A DNA stretch of 64,000 nucleotides, from the NCBI GenBank assembly GCA_023391285.1, contig JAEWBF010000064.1, positions 62,001-126,000 of the forward strand, given 5' to 3'. A model generated the notes under the pieces. It was not told the origin of the DNA. It saw only the letters and a program-made list of their open reading frames with translations, and searched no databases. This document shows positions 48,254 through 56,737 of the stretch, one piece after another (the first letter of the stretch is position 1; the number at the start of each line of letters is the position of its first letter). Source of the stretch: Verrucomicrobiota bacterium (GTDB lineage Bacteria > Verrucomicrobiota > Verrucomicrobiia > Opitutales > Opitutaceae). Position numbers and translations under genes: made by a program.

Positions 48254-50656
48254 ATGCTTTCCGACTTCCGCCTGTCGCTGCGCACGCTCGCGAAATCTCG
48301 CACTTTCGCCCTTATCGCGGTCCTGACGCTCGCCGTCGGCATCGGCTCCACCACCGCCATTTTCGGCGTGCTCCGCGCGTTGGTCCTTTCTCCTTTCCAC
48401 TACCCCAACCCGGATCAACTCGCGCACGTCTGGTCCGGCGACAACTGGTCCCTCTCGCCGGCCGATTTCCTCGATCTACAGGAACAGTCCACGAGCTTCA
48501 GCTCGTTCGGCGTGTATCAACCCCAATCCGTCAACGTCGGCGCCGAAAACGCTCAGTCCGTCACCGCCATCGCCGGCACCGCCGGCGTCCTGCGCGCGTT
48601 CGGCATTCAACCGATTCTCGGCCGACTCTTCGAACCGGCAGACGATCTTCCGGGCGCGCCGCCTGTCGTGATCCTCAGCGAATCTCTGTGGCAACAGCTG
48701 TTCGGCGGCGATCGATCCGCCGTCGGTCGAACCGTGAGATTGAACGGCGTCGACACCACCGTGATCGGAATCATGCCGCGCACGTTCGAGTTCGTCTCTC
48801 CCTGGTTGCGCACGGCCGACTGCCAGTTGTGGATGCCCCTTTCGTTCAACAGTGAGGACCGCACCCGCCGCGACAGCCATTACCTGCTCGGCATCGCGCG
48901 CCTTCGCGAGGGCGTGAGCGTCGCCACCGCCGACGGCGAGATCAAGACGATCGGCCGCCGTCTGGCGGGTTTGTATCCGGATTCGAATACCCGAAAAACC
49001 TTTCTCGTCCGCCCTCTTCGCTACGAGATGACGAAGGATCTCGGCGCGCAGGTCTGGACTCTCTTCGCCGCCGTCGGCCTGGTCCTGCTCGTCGCGTGCG
49101 GCAATGTCGCGAGCATGCTGCTCGCGCGCAGCTCCCGTCGTCAGGGTGAATTCGGCGTCCGGGTCGCTCTCGGTGCTTCTCCTGCCAATCTGGTGCGGCT
49201 CGCCCTGACCGAAAGTCTCGTGCTCGCGTTTGCCGGCGCCGCCGTCGGCATCGGCTTTGCCTACGGCGGAGTTGAAATCCTGCGCGCGATCGCCCCGGTC
49301 ACCGACGCGCGCAAGGCCGCCATCACCGTCGATCTCACCGCCCTCGGATTCGCCTTGGGCGCAACTGCACTGACCGCCCTGCTCGCCGGCGTGCCACCCG
49401 CGCTCGCAGCCATGCGCACGTCCGTCGCCGGCGTGCTGCGCGCCGATGCCCGCGGAGCGGTCGGATCGCGCGCCCGCCATCGCATGCTGCGCGCCTTGAT
49501 CATCGCGCAGGTCGCTCTCGCATTTCTTCTCGTCAACGGCGCCGTGCTTTTCTCCCGGAGCTATCTCCGTCTCCTCGACGAAAACCGTCTTCTCGCCACC
49601 GATGCCGTCGTCTCCGCGCAGGTGGCGCTCCGCGGCCCGCGTTACGACAAAAACGAAGACCGCGTGCGCCTCTGGTATGCCTTGGAAGAACGTCTGCAGG
49701 CGCTCCCCGGCGTGTCGCACGCCGCCCTCACGTCGAAGCTGCCGCTCGAGGGCGGCAGCAACACCAGCGCACTCGTGAACGACGAGACCTACGATCCCAC
49801 CCAGCGCCGCATGCAGGTCGAACGCTCGTCCGTCACCGAGGATTACTTCAACGCCATGGGACTTCGCTTGATCAAAGGCCGCGGCTTGAAGCCGGAAGAT
49901 CGTGAAGGCGACATCCGCGGCGTGGTCGTAAATCAAAAACTCGTGGACACGGCGTGGCCCAACAAGGACCCGATTGGCGAAATCCTCCGCGGCAACAATC
50001 CCGGCAAGCCGTGGTATACCGCGCGCATTGTCGGCGTCGTCGACAACGTGAAACAATGGGGTGCCGAAATGGAAGTGCAGCCGGAAATGTATACGACACC
50101 CGAGGGTCATTGGAACAATCACGTGCATCTCGTCCTTCGCACCACGCTGCCCGCCAGCCAGATCGCACCGATGTTGCGTCGTGAACTCGTTGCCCTCGAC
50201 AGCGATCTCGCTCTTCGGGATGTGCGCACGATGCGGGAGGTCGTGGACGACGCCACTCAAAGCCAGCGCGCCGTCGCCGGCCTGGTGAATTTCTTCATGG
50301 CGACCGCCCTCGGGCTCGTCGCCGTCGGGCTCTACGGCACCCTTTCGTATCACGTGCAGCAGCGCACCCGTGAGATCGGTGTGCGCGTGGCCATCGGCGC
50401 CTCGAAAGCCAACATCGTCCGTCTCGTCTTCGCGCAAGGCACTCGCTGGGTCGCAACGGGCCTCGTGCTCGGTCTCGCCGGAAGCCTGGCGCTTTCGTCC
50501 GCATTGAAATCGCTCGTTTACGGTATGGAGGGCGTCACCCCTCTGCCCCTCGTGCTCGCCGTTGTGGTCGTCGGCATCGCCGCCACGGCCGCATGCTGGC
50601 TGCCCGCTTGGCGCGCCGCTCGACTTGATCCTCTCAACGCCCTCCGCGCCGACTAA
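48254..50656 (+). CDS. ADOP/MacB-type ABC transporter permease
   Basis: An 800-residue inner-membrane protein with two halves. Each has a periplasmic MacB core domain and a FtsX domain: membrane segments at about 20-40 and 270-400, a break near 410-430, then a second set ending at about 700-800. The motif GEFGVRVALGASPANLVRLAL and, in the second half, REIGVRVAIGASKANIVRLVF are the FtsX coupling helices. This duplicated layout is that of acidobacterial/verrucomicrobial ADOP permeases. No ATPase gene is adjacent, so it must borrow one or act differently. The PadR-like regulator often found with ADOPs is absent. Confidence 0.85.
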   Translation: MLSDFRLSLRTLAKSRTFALIAVLTLAVGIGSTTAIFGVLRALVLSPFHYPNPDQLAHVWSGDNWSLSPADFLDLQEQSTSFSSFGVYQPQSVNVGAENAQSVTAIAGTAGVLRAFGIQPILGRLFEPADDLPGAPPVVILSESLWQQLFGGDRSAVGRTVRLNGVDTTVIGIMPRTFEFVSPWLRTADCQLWMPLSFNSEDRTRRDSHYLLGIARLREGVSVATADGEIKTIGRRLAGLYPDSNTRKTFLVRPLRYEMTKDLGAQVWTLFAAVGLVLLVACGNVASMLLARSSRRQGEFGVRVALGASPANLVRLALTESLVLAFAGAAVGIGFAYGGVEILRAIAPVTDARKAAITVDLTALGFALGATALTALLAGVPPALAAMRTSVAGVLRADARGAVGSRARHRMLRALIIAQVALAFLLVNGAVLFSRSYLRLLDENRLLATDAVVSAQVALRGPRYDKNEDRVRLWYALEERLQALPGVSHAALTSKLPLEGGSNTSALVNDETYDPTQRRMQVERSSVTEDYFNAMGLRLIKGRGLKPEDREGDIRGVVVNQKLVDTAWPNKDPIGEILRGNNPGKPWYTARIVGVVDNVKQWGAEMEVQPEMYTTPEGHWNNHVHLVLRTTLPASQIAPMLRRELVALDSDLALRDVRTMREVVDDATQSQRAVAGLVNFFMATALGLVAVGLYGTLSYHVQQRTREIGVRVAIGASKANIVRLVFAQGTRWVATGLVLGLAGSLALSSALKSLVYGMEGVTPLPLVLAVVVVGIAATAACWLPAWRAARLDPLNALRAD

Positions 50657-50748
50657 AATCTCGCGGCGAGGAAGCTCAGCGGTTGCCACCGAGCTGCGTT
50701 CACAAATGCAATCGACGCGCGCCCGAGTCCGCAGATAGTTCGCCGCGC

Positions 50749-53262
50749 ATGGCCGCCCCTGCGCCGTCTGCGTCCAGTTCCCCACCGACTTCTCGCACCC
50801 ATCCCGCGCTGTGGCTCGCGCCGCTGATTGCCGCGGTCGCACTTGTCACCTGGGATGCCATTCGTCAGGCGCAACATTTCCGCGGAGTCAGCGCGAACTA
50901 CAGCGTCGCGGTGCACGCACCTTTGATGGACGCCGCATCTCCCACGGGTTTCGCCGACGGCCGCCGTCACGTCGCCTATCCCGGTCGCTGGGTCGATGGA
51001 CAACACTGGATCGTTCAAACGCAGCAAATGCTCTCCGCCGGCGGTGCCCGTGTTCGCGCCGTCGAACATGACAACGCACCCCACGGACGCTCCGTGCACT
51101 GGGGTTCGCCGTTCCGGTGGTGGCTCGCCTTCTGCGCGTGGGTCGAACACGCGCTCACCAGCCGTCCGTGGGCGAGCGCCGTAGAAACCGCGGCGTTCTA
51201 CGCCAACCCGCTCCTCCTTGCCGCGTTGCTGTTGACGCTGGTGCCATCCGTCGCGCGACGTTTCAGCGTCTCCGGCGCCGCTCTGCTCGCCATCGGGCTC
51301 GTCGGGTCACCCGCGCTGCGCGTGCTTTTCGCGCCGGATAATCCCGATCATCACGGCGCGATCCAGGTTTGCGCGATGGCGACGCTCTTCTTTTTGCTCA
51401 GCGGAGGAGCCGGCTGGGTGCGACGAGACAATGCCGCCGTCCACCCAGAACTAAACTGGCTGCCTTCGAACGCTCGGGCCCGTCGCGCCTTCACCTGTTC
51501 GGCCATCGCAGGCGGAATTGGACTCTGGATCAGCGCGGTGAGCATGATCCCGGTTTTCCTCGGCATCGCAGCCGGTGGAATCGCGTGCGCATGGATCGGC
51601 CGACACGAAGACAACCCCGCCGTCGCCTTCGAACCATCGCTCTGGCGCCGCTGGGGCGCCATCGGCGGCATCACGGCGCTCTGCGCCTATGTGTTTGAAT
51701 ACTTCCCGTCGCATTTCGGCTGGCGACTCGAGGTCAATCATCCGCTCTATGCACTCGCCTGGGTCGGCGCTGGCGATGTGCTCGCGCGCGCCACCGCGTG
51801 GCTCTCCGGCCACGCACCAAAGAAACCCAGTTCACCGCTCGCGCTCGCCGCCGCCGTCACGGCTTTGATCGCTCCGGGCGCCGTCATCGCGCTGGCCGGT
51901 TCGCGCGTGTTCGCCGTGTCGGATTCCTTCCTCTGGGCGCTGAGTCACGACTACACGCCTGAATTCAAAAGTCTAACCGCCGCGCTGCAGCAATCCGGTT
52001 GGAACGCCGCCACCTTCGCTTCCTGCCTGCCCATGGCTCTCGTGCCGCTCGCCGCGATCGGTCTCGTGCTCGGCAGACGCCAACATCATCGCCTGAGCAC
52101 CGCGCTCATCGCACTTCCACTCACCGCCACGGCGTTGTTCTGGGGAATGGCGTTCAAGGAGCTGCGCTGGTGGACCGTCGGTCATGGTTTTTTGATCGGT
52201 GTCATCGCGCTCGCCCCCACGCTGCTCGCCGCAAAAAACTCACCCCGCCCACGACGGGCAACCTGGCTCGCCCTCATTGCAGCGGCATTTCTTCCGGGAC
52301 TGATCCTGCTGACACTTACCACCGCTCGCCGCCCGCCCATCGAATCTGACGACATCTTGAGTCTCGCCGAACGCGATCTGGCGCATTCGCTCCGACAGCG
52401 AGTCGGCAGCGCGCCTCTCATCGTCTTGAGCAGCCCGGCGACGACGTCGCGAATGATCTACTTCGCCAACGCGCACGGACTCGGGACGCCGTATTGGGAA
52501 AACTTGGACGGCTTGAAACGCGCCGCAGAGATCCTCGCCGCCAAAACGCCCGAAGACGCCCATCGCCTCATTCAAGCCGCGGGTATCACTCACCTGGTCT
52601 TCGTTTCATGGGACGATTTTGTGGAGCCCTACCTCCGGCTCGCGCGCGGGCTTTCGCCCGACGAGCCGCTGCGCGAACCTTCGTTCGGCCTCGAACTCCT
52701 CCGGCATTCCAAGATTCCGCCCTGGCTCGAGCGAATTCCCGATCACCTTCCATCGTTGCCGACGCTCGCCCGCGAGAGCGTCCTCATCTTCGAAGTCACC
52801 GACCGCGTCGCGCCGGAGCACGTGCTCGTTCGATCGGTGCGTTCCTTCCTCTATCACGGACGGCTGAGCGACGCGCAAAACGCCATCCCTGAACTTCGCC
52901 AGTTTCCCCAAAATCTCGCCATAGCCGTCGCGCTCGCTCGCATCCAACTCGCCGCGAAAAACCGCCCCGGACTCGACGCCGCTTTGGCCGAGGTCAGCCG
53001 GCTGATGCACCAGCGGCATACGCTCGATCCCGAGGACCGGGTGGACCTGATTGGCCTGCTCGCACTCGCCGGTCGAACCACCGACGCGCGCGCGCTGCTC
53101 GAAGAGATGCTCCCCACCTTCGACGCGCCTGCGCTCCGTCGACTTACGCCCGGATCGCTCACGATTCTCCTGCAACTCACCCAAAATCTCCGCATCCGCT
53201 GGCCCGATACACGCCTGCGGGAACTCGCCGCCGAGCTGCTGCCTCCCGACGGTCGAATCTAA
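50749..53262 (+). CDS. GT-C-like membrane protein with helical repeat tail
   Basis: An 837-residue membrane protein, about twelve to fourteen hydrophobic segments in the first 520 residues. The early loop WIVQTQQML followed by NAPHGRSVHWGSPFRWW, and the later FAPDNPDHHGAIQVCAM, resemble the acidic and DHH-type motifs of STT3/PglB-like GT-C glycosyltransferases. The C-terminal third is soluble and partly helical-repeat-like (SRLMHQRHTLDPEDRVDLIGLLALAGRT). A role in glycan or lipid-linked sugar transfer is inferred, not shown. ATG at 50749 chosen (MAAPAPSASSS). Confidence 0.6.
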   Translation: MAAPAPSASSSPPTSRTHPALWLAPLIAAVALVTWDAIRQAQHFRGVSANYSVAVHAPLMDAASPTGFADGRRHVAYPGRWVDGQHWIVQTQQMLSAGGARVRAVEHDNAPHGRSVHWGSPFRWWLAFCAWVEHALTSRPWASAVETAAFYANPLLLAALLLTLVPSVARRFSVSGAALLAIGLVGSPALRVLFAPDNPDHHGAIQVCAMATLFFLLSGGAGWVRRDNAAVHPELNWLPSNARARRAFTCSAIAGGIGLWISAVSMIPVFLGIAAGGIACAWIGRHEDNPAVAFEPSLWRRWGAIGGITALCAYVFEYFPSHFGWRLEVNHPLYALAWVGAGDVLARATAWLSGHAPKKPSSPLALAAAVTALIAPGAVIALAGSRVFAVSDSFLWALSHDYTPEFKSLTAALQQSGWNAATFASCLPMALVPLAAIGLVLGRRQHHRLSTALIALPLTATALFWGMAFKELRWWTVGHGFLIGVIALAPTLLAAKNSPRPRRATWLALIAAAFLPGLILLTLTTARRPPIESDDILSLAERDLAHSLRQRVGSAPLIVLSSPATTSRMIYFANAHGLGTPYWENLDGLKRAAEILAAKTPEDAHRLIQAAGITHLVFVSWDDFVEPYLRLARGLSPDEPLREPSFGLELLRHSKIPPWLERIPDHLPSLPTLARESVLIFEVTDRVAPEHVLVRSVRSFLYHGRLSDAQNAIPELRQFPQNLAIAVALARIQLAAKNRPGLDAALAEVSRLMHQRHTLDPEDRVDLIGLLALAGRTTDARALLEEMLPTFDAPALRRLTPGSLTILLQLTQNLRIRWPDTRLRELAAELLPPDGRI

Positions 53263-53287
53263 AGCGGGTTAACTTACTGTGGGTTCG

Positions 53288-54316
53288 TCAGCTCGCGCTC
53301 GACGCGGCCCAGAGATTGAGCGCGCCGTCCTTCGCGTGCACGTCGATCCTCGCGAGCTCCTCTTCCGTGAACGTCGTGTTCTTCAACGCCCCAACGCAGT
53401 CCTCGATCTGCGACACTTTGCTGGCCCCGATCAGCGCCGACGTGACCTGCGGCTTGCGAAGAACCCACGCGATCGCCATCTGCGCGAGTGTTTGACCCCG
53501 TTCCGCGGCGATCGCGTTCAACGCCCGGATGTTGGCGAGATTCGATTCCGAAAGAAAATCGCTCTTCAATGAGCTGTTCGCTTTCGCCCGGCTGTCAGCC
53601 GGTTGCCCCTCAAGGTATTTGTCGGTCAACATTCCTTGCGCGAGCGGCGAGAACGCGATGCAACCGATGCCTTCGTTTTCCAACGTCTGGAGCAAGCCGT
53701 CGGTCTCGATCCACCGATTCAACATCGAATAACTAGGCTGGTGGATCAGGCAGCGTTGACCGAACTCCTTCAGCAACGCCGCCGCTTCCTGCGTCCGGCG
53801 GCTGTTGTAAGAGGAGATGCCGACGTAAAGGGCCTTGCCCGATCGCAGCGCCTGATCGAGCGCACCCATCGTCTCCTCCAACGGCGTATTCGGATCCACC
53901 CGGTGCGAGTAGAAGATGTCGACATAATCGAGCCCCATCCTCTTCAAGCTCTGATCGAGGCTCGCTGACAGATACTTTCGACTGCCCCACTCACCGTAAG
54001 GTCCCGGCCACATCAGGTAGCCGGCCTTCGTCGAGATGATCAGTTCGTCGCGCAACTCCGCGAAGTCCGTGCGCAAGATCTCGCCAAAGTTGCGTTCCGC
54101 CGACCCCGGCGGCGGCCCATAGTTGTTCGCCAGATCGAAGTGCGTGATGCCGAGATCGAACGCCCGTCGGCACATCGCTCGCGCATTTTCCGTCGGCGTG
54201 GCGTCTCCGAAATTATGCCATAACCCAAGCGAAATCGCGGGTAACTCAAGACCGCTGCGGCCACAGCGGCGATAAGTCATGGTTCCGTAGCGGCTTCCCT
54301 CAGGCACATAGTTCAT
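53288..54316 (-). CDS. Aldo/keto reductase, YghZ/Gpr type
   Basis: Cytoplasmic NADPH-dependent (beta/alpha)8 reductase of 342 residues. The catalytic set is in place: Asp and Tyr in HFDLANNYGPPPG, Lys in IISTKAGYLMWPG, His in DIFYSHRVD. The PPGSAERNFGEIL and WGSRKYLSASLDQSLKRM strings are characteristic of the L-glyceraldehyde-3-phosphate reductase group. It probably reduces small toxic or sugar aldehydes. Confidence 0.9.
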   Translation of the reverse strand: MNYVPEGSRYGTMTYRRCGRSGLELPAISLGLWHNFGDATPTENARAMCRRAFDLGITHFDLANNYGPPPGSAERNFGEILRTDFAELRDELIISTKAGYLMWPGPYGEWGSRKYLSASLDQSLKRMGLDYVDIFYSHRVDPNTPLEETMGALDQALRSGKALYVGISSYNSRRTQEAAALLKEFGQRCLIHQPSYSMLNRWIETDGLLQTLENEGIGCIAFSPLAQGMLTDKYLEGQPADSRAKANSSLKSDFLSESNLANIRALNAIAAERGQTLAQMAIAWVLRKPQVTSALIGASKVSQIEDCVGALKNTTFTEEELARIDVHAKDGALNLWAASSAS

Positions 54317-54387
54317 GCTCCACCTATCAGCTCAAACTCAGGTGGCAACAAGCTGCACCTGCCCCGATGACGCAGTGCGCGACCCAC

Positions 54388-54415
54388 AAAAAAACCCGCG
54401 GCCATCGCCGCGGGT
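54388..54415 (-). terminator. Intrinsic terminator after the EF-hand gene
   Basis: On the minus strand a 9-base perfect stem (ACCCGCGGC/GCCGCGGGT) with a 4-base loop is followed directly by seven T residues. It lies 18 bases after the EF-hand stop codon. Confidence 0.85.
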
Positions 54416-54432
54416 CGCAAGCACGACAAATC

Positions 54433-54852
54433 TTACGAATCGCTCTCTTGCGAGGCTCGCTGATGCGCCGCCTCCAGCTCCTGCTGAGTAAGCACGCCGT
54501 CCTTGTCCGTATCCATCTCCGAGAACTCCGTGTAGGTAGCCGAGGACTGTTCGCTTCCCGAGATGCGCCCGTCGGCGTTGCGATCCATCGCGCGCCACTT
54601 CGCACGATAGGCGACCTTGTCGCCATCGAGCTGCTCAACGGCCGCATTCAGCTCTTTCGCGGAAACAACTCCGTCGCGGTTTTTATCCATCTGGCGAAAC
54701 GTCGTCTCCGCCGCCTTTCGGTATTCGACGCGCGAGACCTTGCCGTCTCCGTTTGCGTCCATCGTTTCCAACTTCTTCGCACCTCCGGCCATTGCGACCG
54801 GGAGGATCAGCAGCGAAAGAGCGAAGGCCAACACTTGGGAATGAGTTTTCAT
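54433..54852 (-). CDS. Exported protein with four EF-hand loops
   Basis: A 139-residue protein with a signal peptide (about 1-22) and four calcium-binding loops in series: DANGDGKVSRVE, DKNRDGVVSAKE, DRNADGRISGSE and DTDKDGVLTQQE. All the expected Asp/Asn/Gly/Glu positions are kept. Such small exported EF-hand proteins are common in Planctomycetota and Verrucomicrobiota; their role is not known. It has its own terminator and lies alone, with a 264-base AT-richer upstream gap that probably holds the promoter. Confidence 0.85.
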   Translation of the reverse strand: MKTHSQVLAFALSLLILPVAMAGGAKKLETMDANGDGKVSRVEYRKAAETTFRQMDKNRDGVVSAKELNAAVEQLDGDKVAYRAKWRAMDRNADGRISGSEQSSATYTEFSEMDTDKDGVLTQQELEAAHQRASQESDS

Positions 54853-55072
54853 GATTTTTCCTTTGGTTTCTGCGGATGACTACAACGCGGGAGCCGACAA
54901 GCTTCCGGCCCCACGATATCCGCCGCGGAGCCTCTCGCTACGGGGTATCACTCCCAGAACTGGATGGGAAATGACCGTAAACGCCCGATCAAACGGGACT
55001 TTGTATTTATTATCCAAATACGCCAAGAAAAAACAGTTCCATCCCGCACCGCGCAGTGCAAACCGTTATCAG

Positions 55073-55093
55073 CGCCGGCGCGATCCGCCGGCG
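55073..55093. repeat. Inverted repeat after the CE15 gene
   Basis: CGCCGGCG occurs twice (55073-55080 and 55086-55093) around CGATC, giving a perfect 8-base stem. There is no T-run, so I do not call it a terminator. Confidence 0.45.
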
Positions 55094-55116
55094 AGTCTCA
55101 ACTTCGTCGCCGAAAT

Positions 55117-56580
55117 CTACTTCGTCCGATGCCCGAGATGCCGGCTGGCCCACGCGATGAAGTGCTTCATGTTCGAGCGCGATTCATGCCCGCCATCGTG
55201 CTGCCGCCACGCGAGATGGCCATCGAGCAAGTCGGTGTTGACCGGAGGCATCTGCGCGACGCGGTAATCTTCCTTCACGCCCAGATCGCGTGCTCCCAGT
55301 AAACGAAACACTTCGCCCGCCGCCACCGTCGCCATGTAGCTTCCCTGCTGATCGAGCCAGTGGGCGTCGCCTTTTTCGGGAATTCCATAGCTGATAAACG
55401 TCGGACGCGGAGCGCACAACGCGATCAACTGATGCGAATCGACCGGAATATCGCCGGCATCTTTCCGTCCGAAGCGCGACTCTTCCGCTGCGTATTTCAG
55501 GAAGTTCCCCGCCATCCAGTGATAAGCGCCCGAACTCGCGAGATTCTCCACCGCTTCACCAAAATCGCGACGATGCGGCTTCACGCCGCCTTCACCCGAC
55601 GATCCCACCAGCACGACCGCAAAGCGCGGCTCGAATGCCATCGTGACGAGCGCCGCTTTCCCATAGCGTGAAACGCCTTCGATCCCGACCCGCTTCGCAT
55701 CCACCGCCGGATACGTTTCAAGAAAGTCCAACCCGCGCGCCGCGCCCCAAGCCCATGCGCGCAACGCTCCCCAATCTTCCGGCTTCCGGCGCTGCCCCTG
55801 GTTCGTGAGCCCGATAATCCCGCTCGTCAGACCTGCACCGTTGTCCGCCTGGATGCTATGCGGACTGATCGATACATAGCCCCATCCGGCCGCAATGAGC
55901 TGTTCCTGCGATGGCGGATCCGACGGCTCTTGGCCCGCCCAGCTCGGCCAGCGCGGATCGACGCCCGGAAGGTTGCCCGAACCAAACATCATCAAAACCG
56001 GCACAGGTGCCGTCGCACTCGCGGGCGTCACCACCGCCATGCGAATCTCGACCGTGATTTCCGGATGCGACGCATTGTCGACGCGTCCCATCACTTGCTT
56101 CGCCACCACCGGAATGTCGCCGACGGTGGTTTCGACCGTTTCGGTGATTTCCCAATGAACCCTTGGCACGTTCGACGGCACGCGCCCGATCACTTCGCGT
56201 TCGAAGGCTTCGACAATCTCCGGCCGCCGCTTCTGCCACCATTGTTCGGCCGTCGTGATGCGTGTGCCGTCATTCGCCACGAGCAACTCGGGATAATCCG
56301 GAAATGGATTCGCCTTGCTCTGATCGTAGTTGGCCGGATTGGGCGTGCCAGGCTCGGTGCTCGCGTTGCGTCCGGGACGCAGCTTCGAGATCCCGAGCTG
56401 CGCCCGCATGTCGGCATGATCTTCGGCATTCAGTTTCTGGATGCGTTCACGTTCCTCCGGACTCATCTGCCACGGCGGCACCGGCCGTGCCGGCGCGGCC
56501 GCCGCCGCCGTTACGCGCTGGCCGGTAAAACCGGCGATCAAAACCAAGGCCGTAACCGATCGCAGAACAACAGATGACAT
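55117..56580 (-). CDS. CE15-like 4-O-methyl-glucuronoyl methylesterase
   Basis: Exported 487-residue alpha/beta-hydrolase (signal about 1-30). Catalytic serine is Ser304 in GIEGVSRYGKAALV, in the bacterial CE15 form of GCSRxG, with histidine in RQHDGGHESRSN near the end; WGALRAWAWGAARGLDFLE precedes the serine as in family members. CE15 enzymes cut ester bonds between glucuronoxylan and lignin. Together with the GH10 xylanase at 46036-47175 it points to hardwood-type xylan use. The start at 56580 (MSSVVLRSVTALV) is set by the signal peptide. Confidence 0.85.
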   Translation of the reverse strand: MSSVVLRSVTALVLIAGFTGQRVTAAAAAPARPVPPWQMSPEERERIQKLNAEDHADMRAQLGISKLRPGRNASTEPGTPNPANYDQSKANPFPDYPELLVANDGTRITTAEQWWQKRRPEIVEAFEREVIGRVPSNVPRVHWEITETVETTVGDIPVVAKQVMGRVDNASHPEITVEIRMAVVTPASATAPVPVLMMFGSGNLPGVDPRWPSWAGQEPSDPPSQEQLIAAGWGYVSISPHSIQADNGAGLTSGIIGLTNQGQRRKPEDWGALRAWAWGAARGLDFLETYPAVDAKRVGIEGVSRYGKAALVTMAFEPRFAVVLVGSSGEGGVKPHRRDFGEAVENLASSGAYHWMAGNFLKYAAEESRFGRKDAGDIPVDSHQLIALCAPRPTFISYGIPEKGDAHWLDQQGSYMATVAAGEVFRLLGARDLGVKEDYRVAQMPPVNTDLLDGHLAWRQHDGGHESRSNMKHFIAWASRHLGHRTK

Positions 56581-56675
56581 GGGGATTTGGGGACGTGCGC
56601 TCGACGCGAACGCGATGGAAACGTTGCGCAAGCCGCTCGGCGCGTCACCCCGGAAGTTTTCGTCGTGATCTCGCC

Positions 56676-56717
56676 AAAAAAACAAAGGCCCGCAGCCGCA
56701 CGAAGCGTGCTGCGGGC
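56676..56717 (-). terminator. Intrinsic terminator after the Ig-like surface protein
   Basis: On the minus strand GCCCGCAGC/GCTGCGGGC forms a 9-base stem (56688-56696 and 56709-56717), followed by CTTTGTTTTTTT. It lies 21 bases after the 965-residue protein's stop codon. Confidence 0.8.
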
Positions 56718-56737
56718 TGGAGAACTGCGTCGGTCGC

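Noticed and set aside
48476..50842. 788-codon open frame on the minus strand
   Set aside because: Antisense shadow of the ADOP permease; low-complexity charged composition.
54851..55267. 138-codon plus-strand frame in the gap before the CE15 gene
   Set aside because: It overlaps the CE15 coding end, has no signal peptide or motif, and its composition looks random. The gap is better explained as the promoter region of the EF-hand gene.
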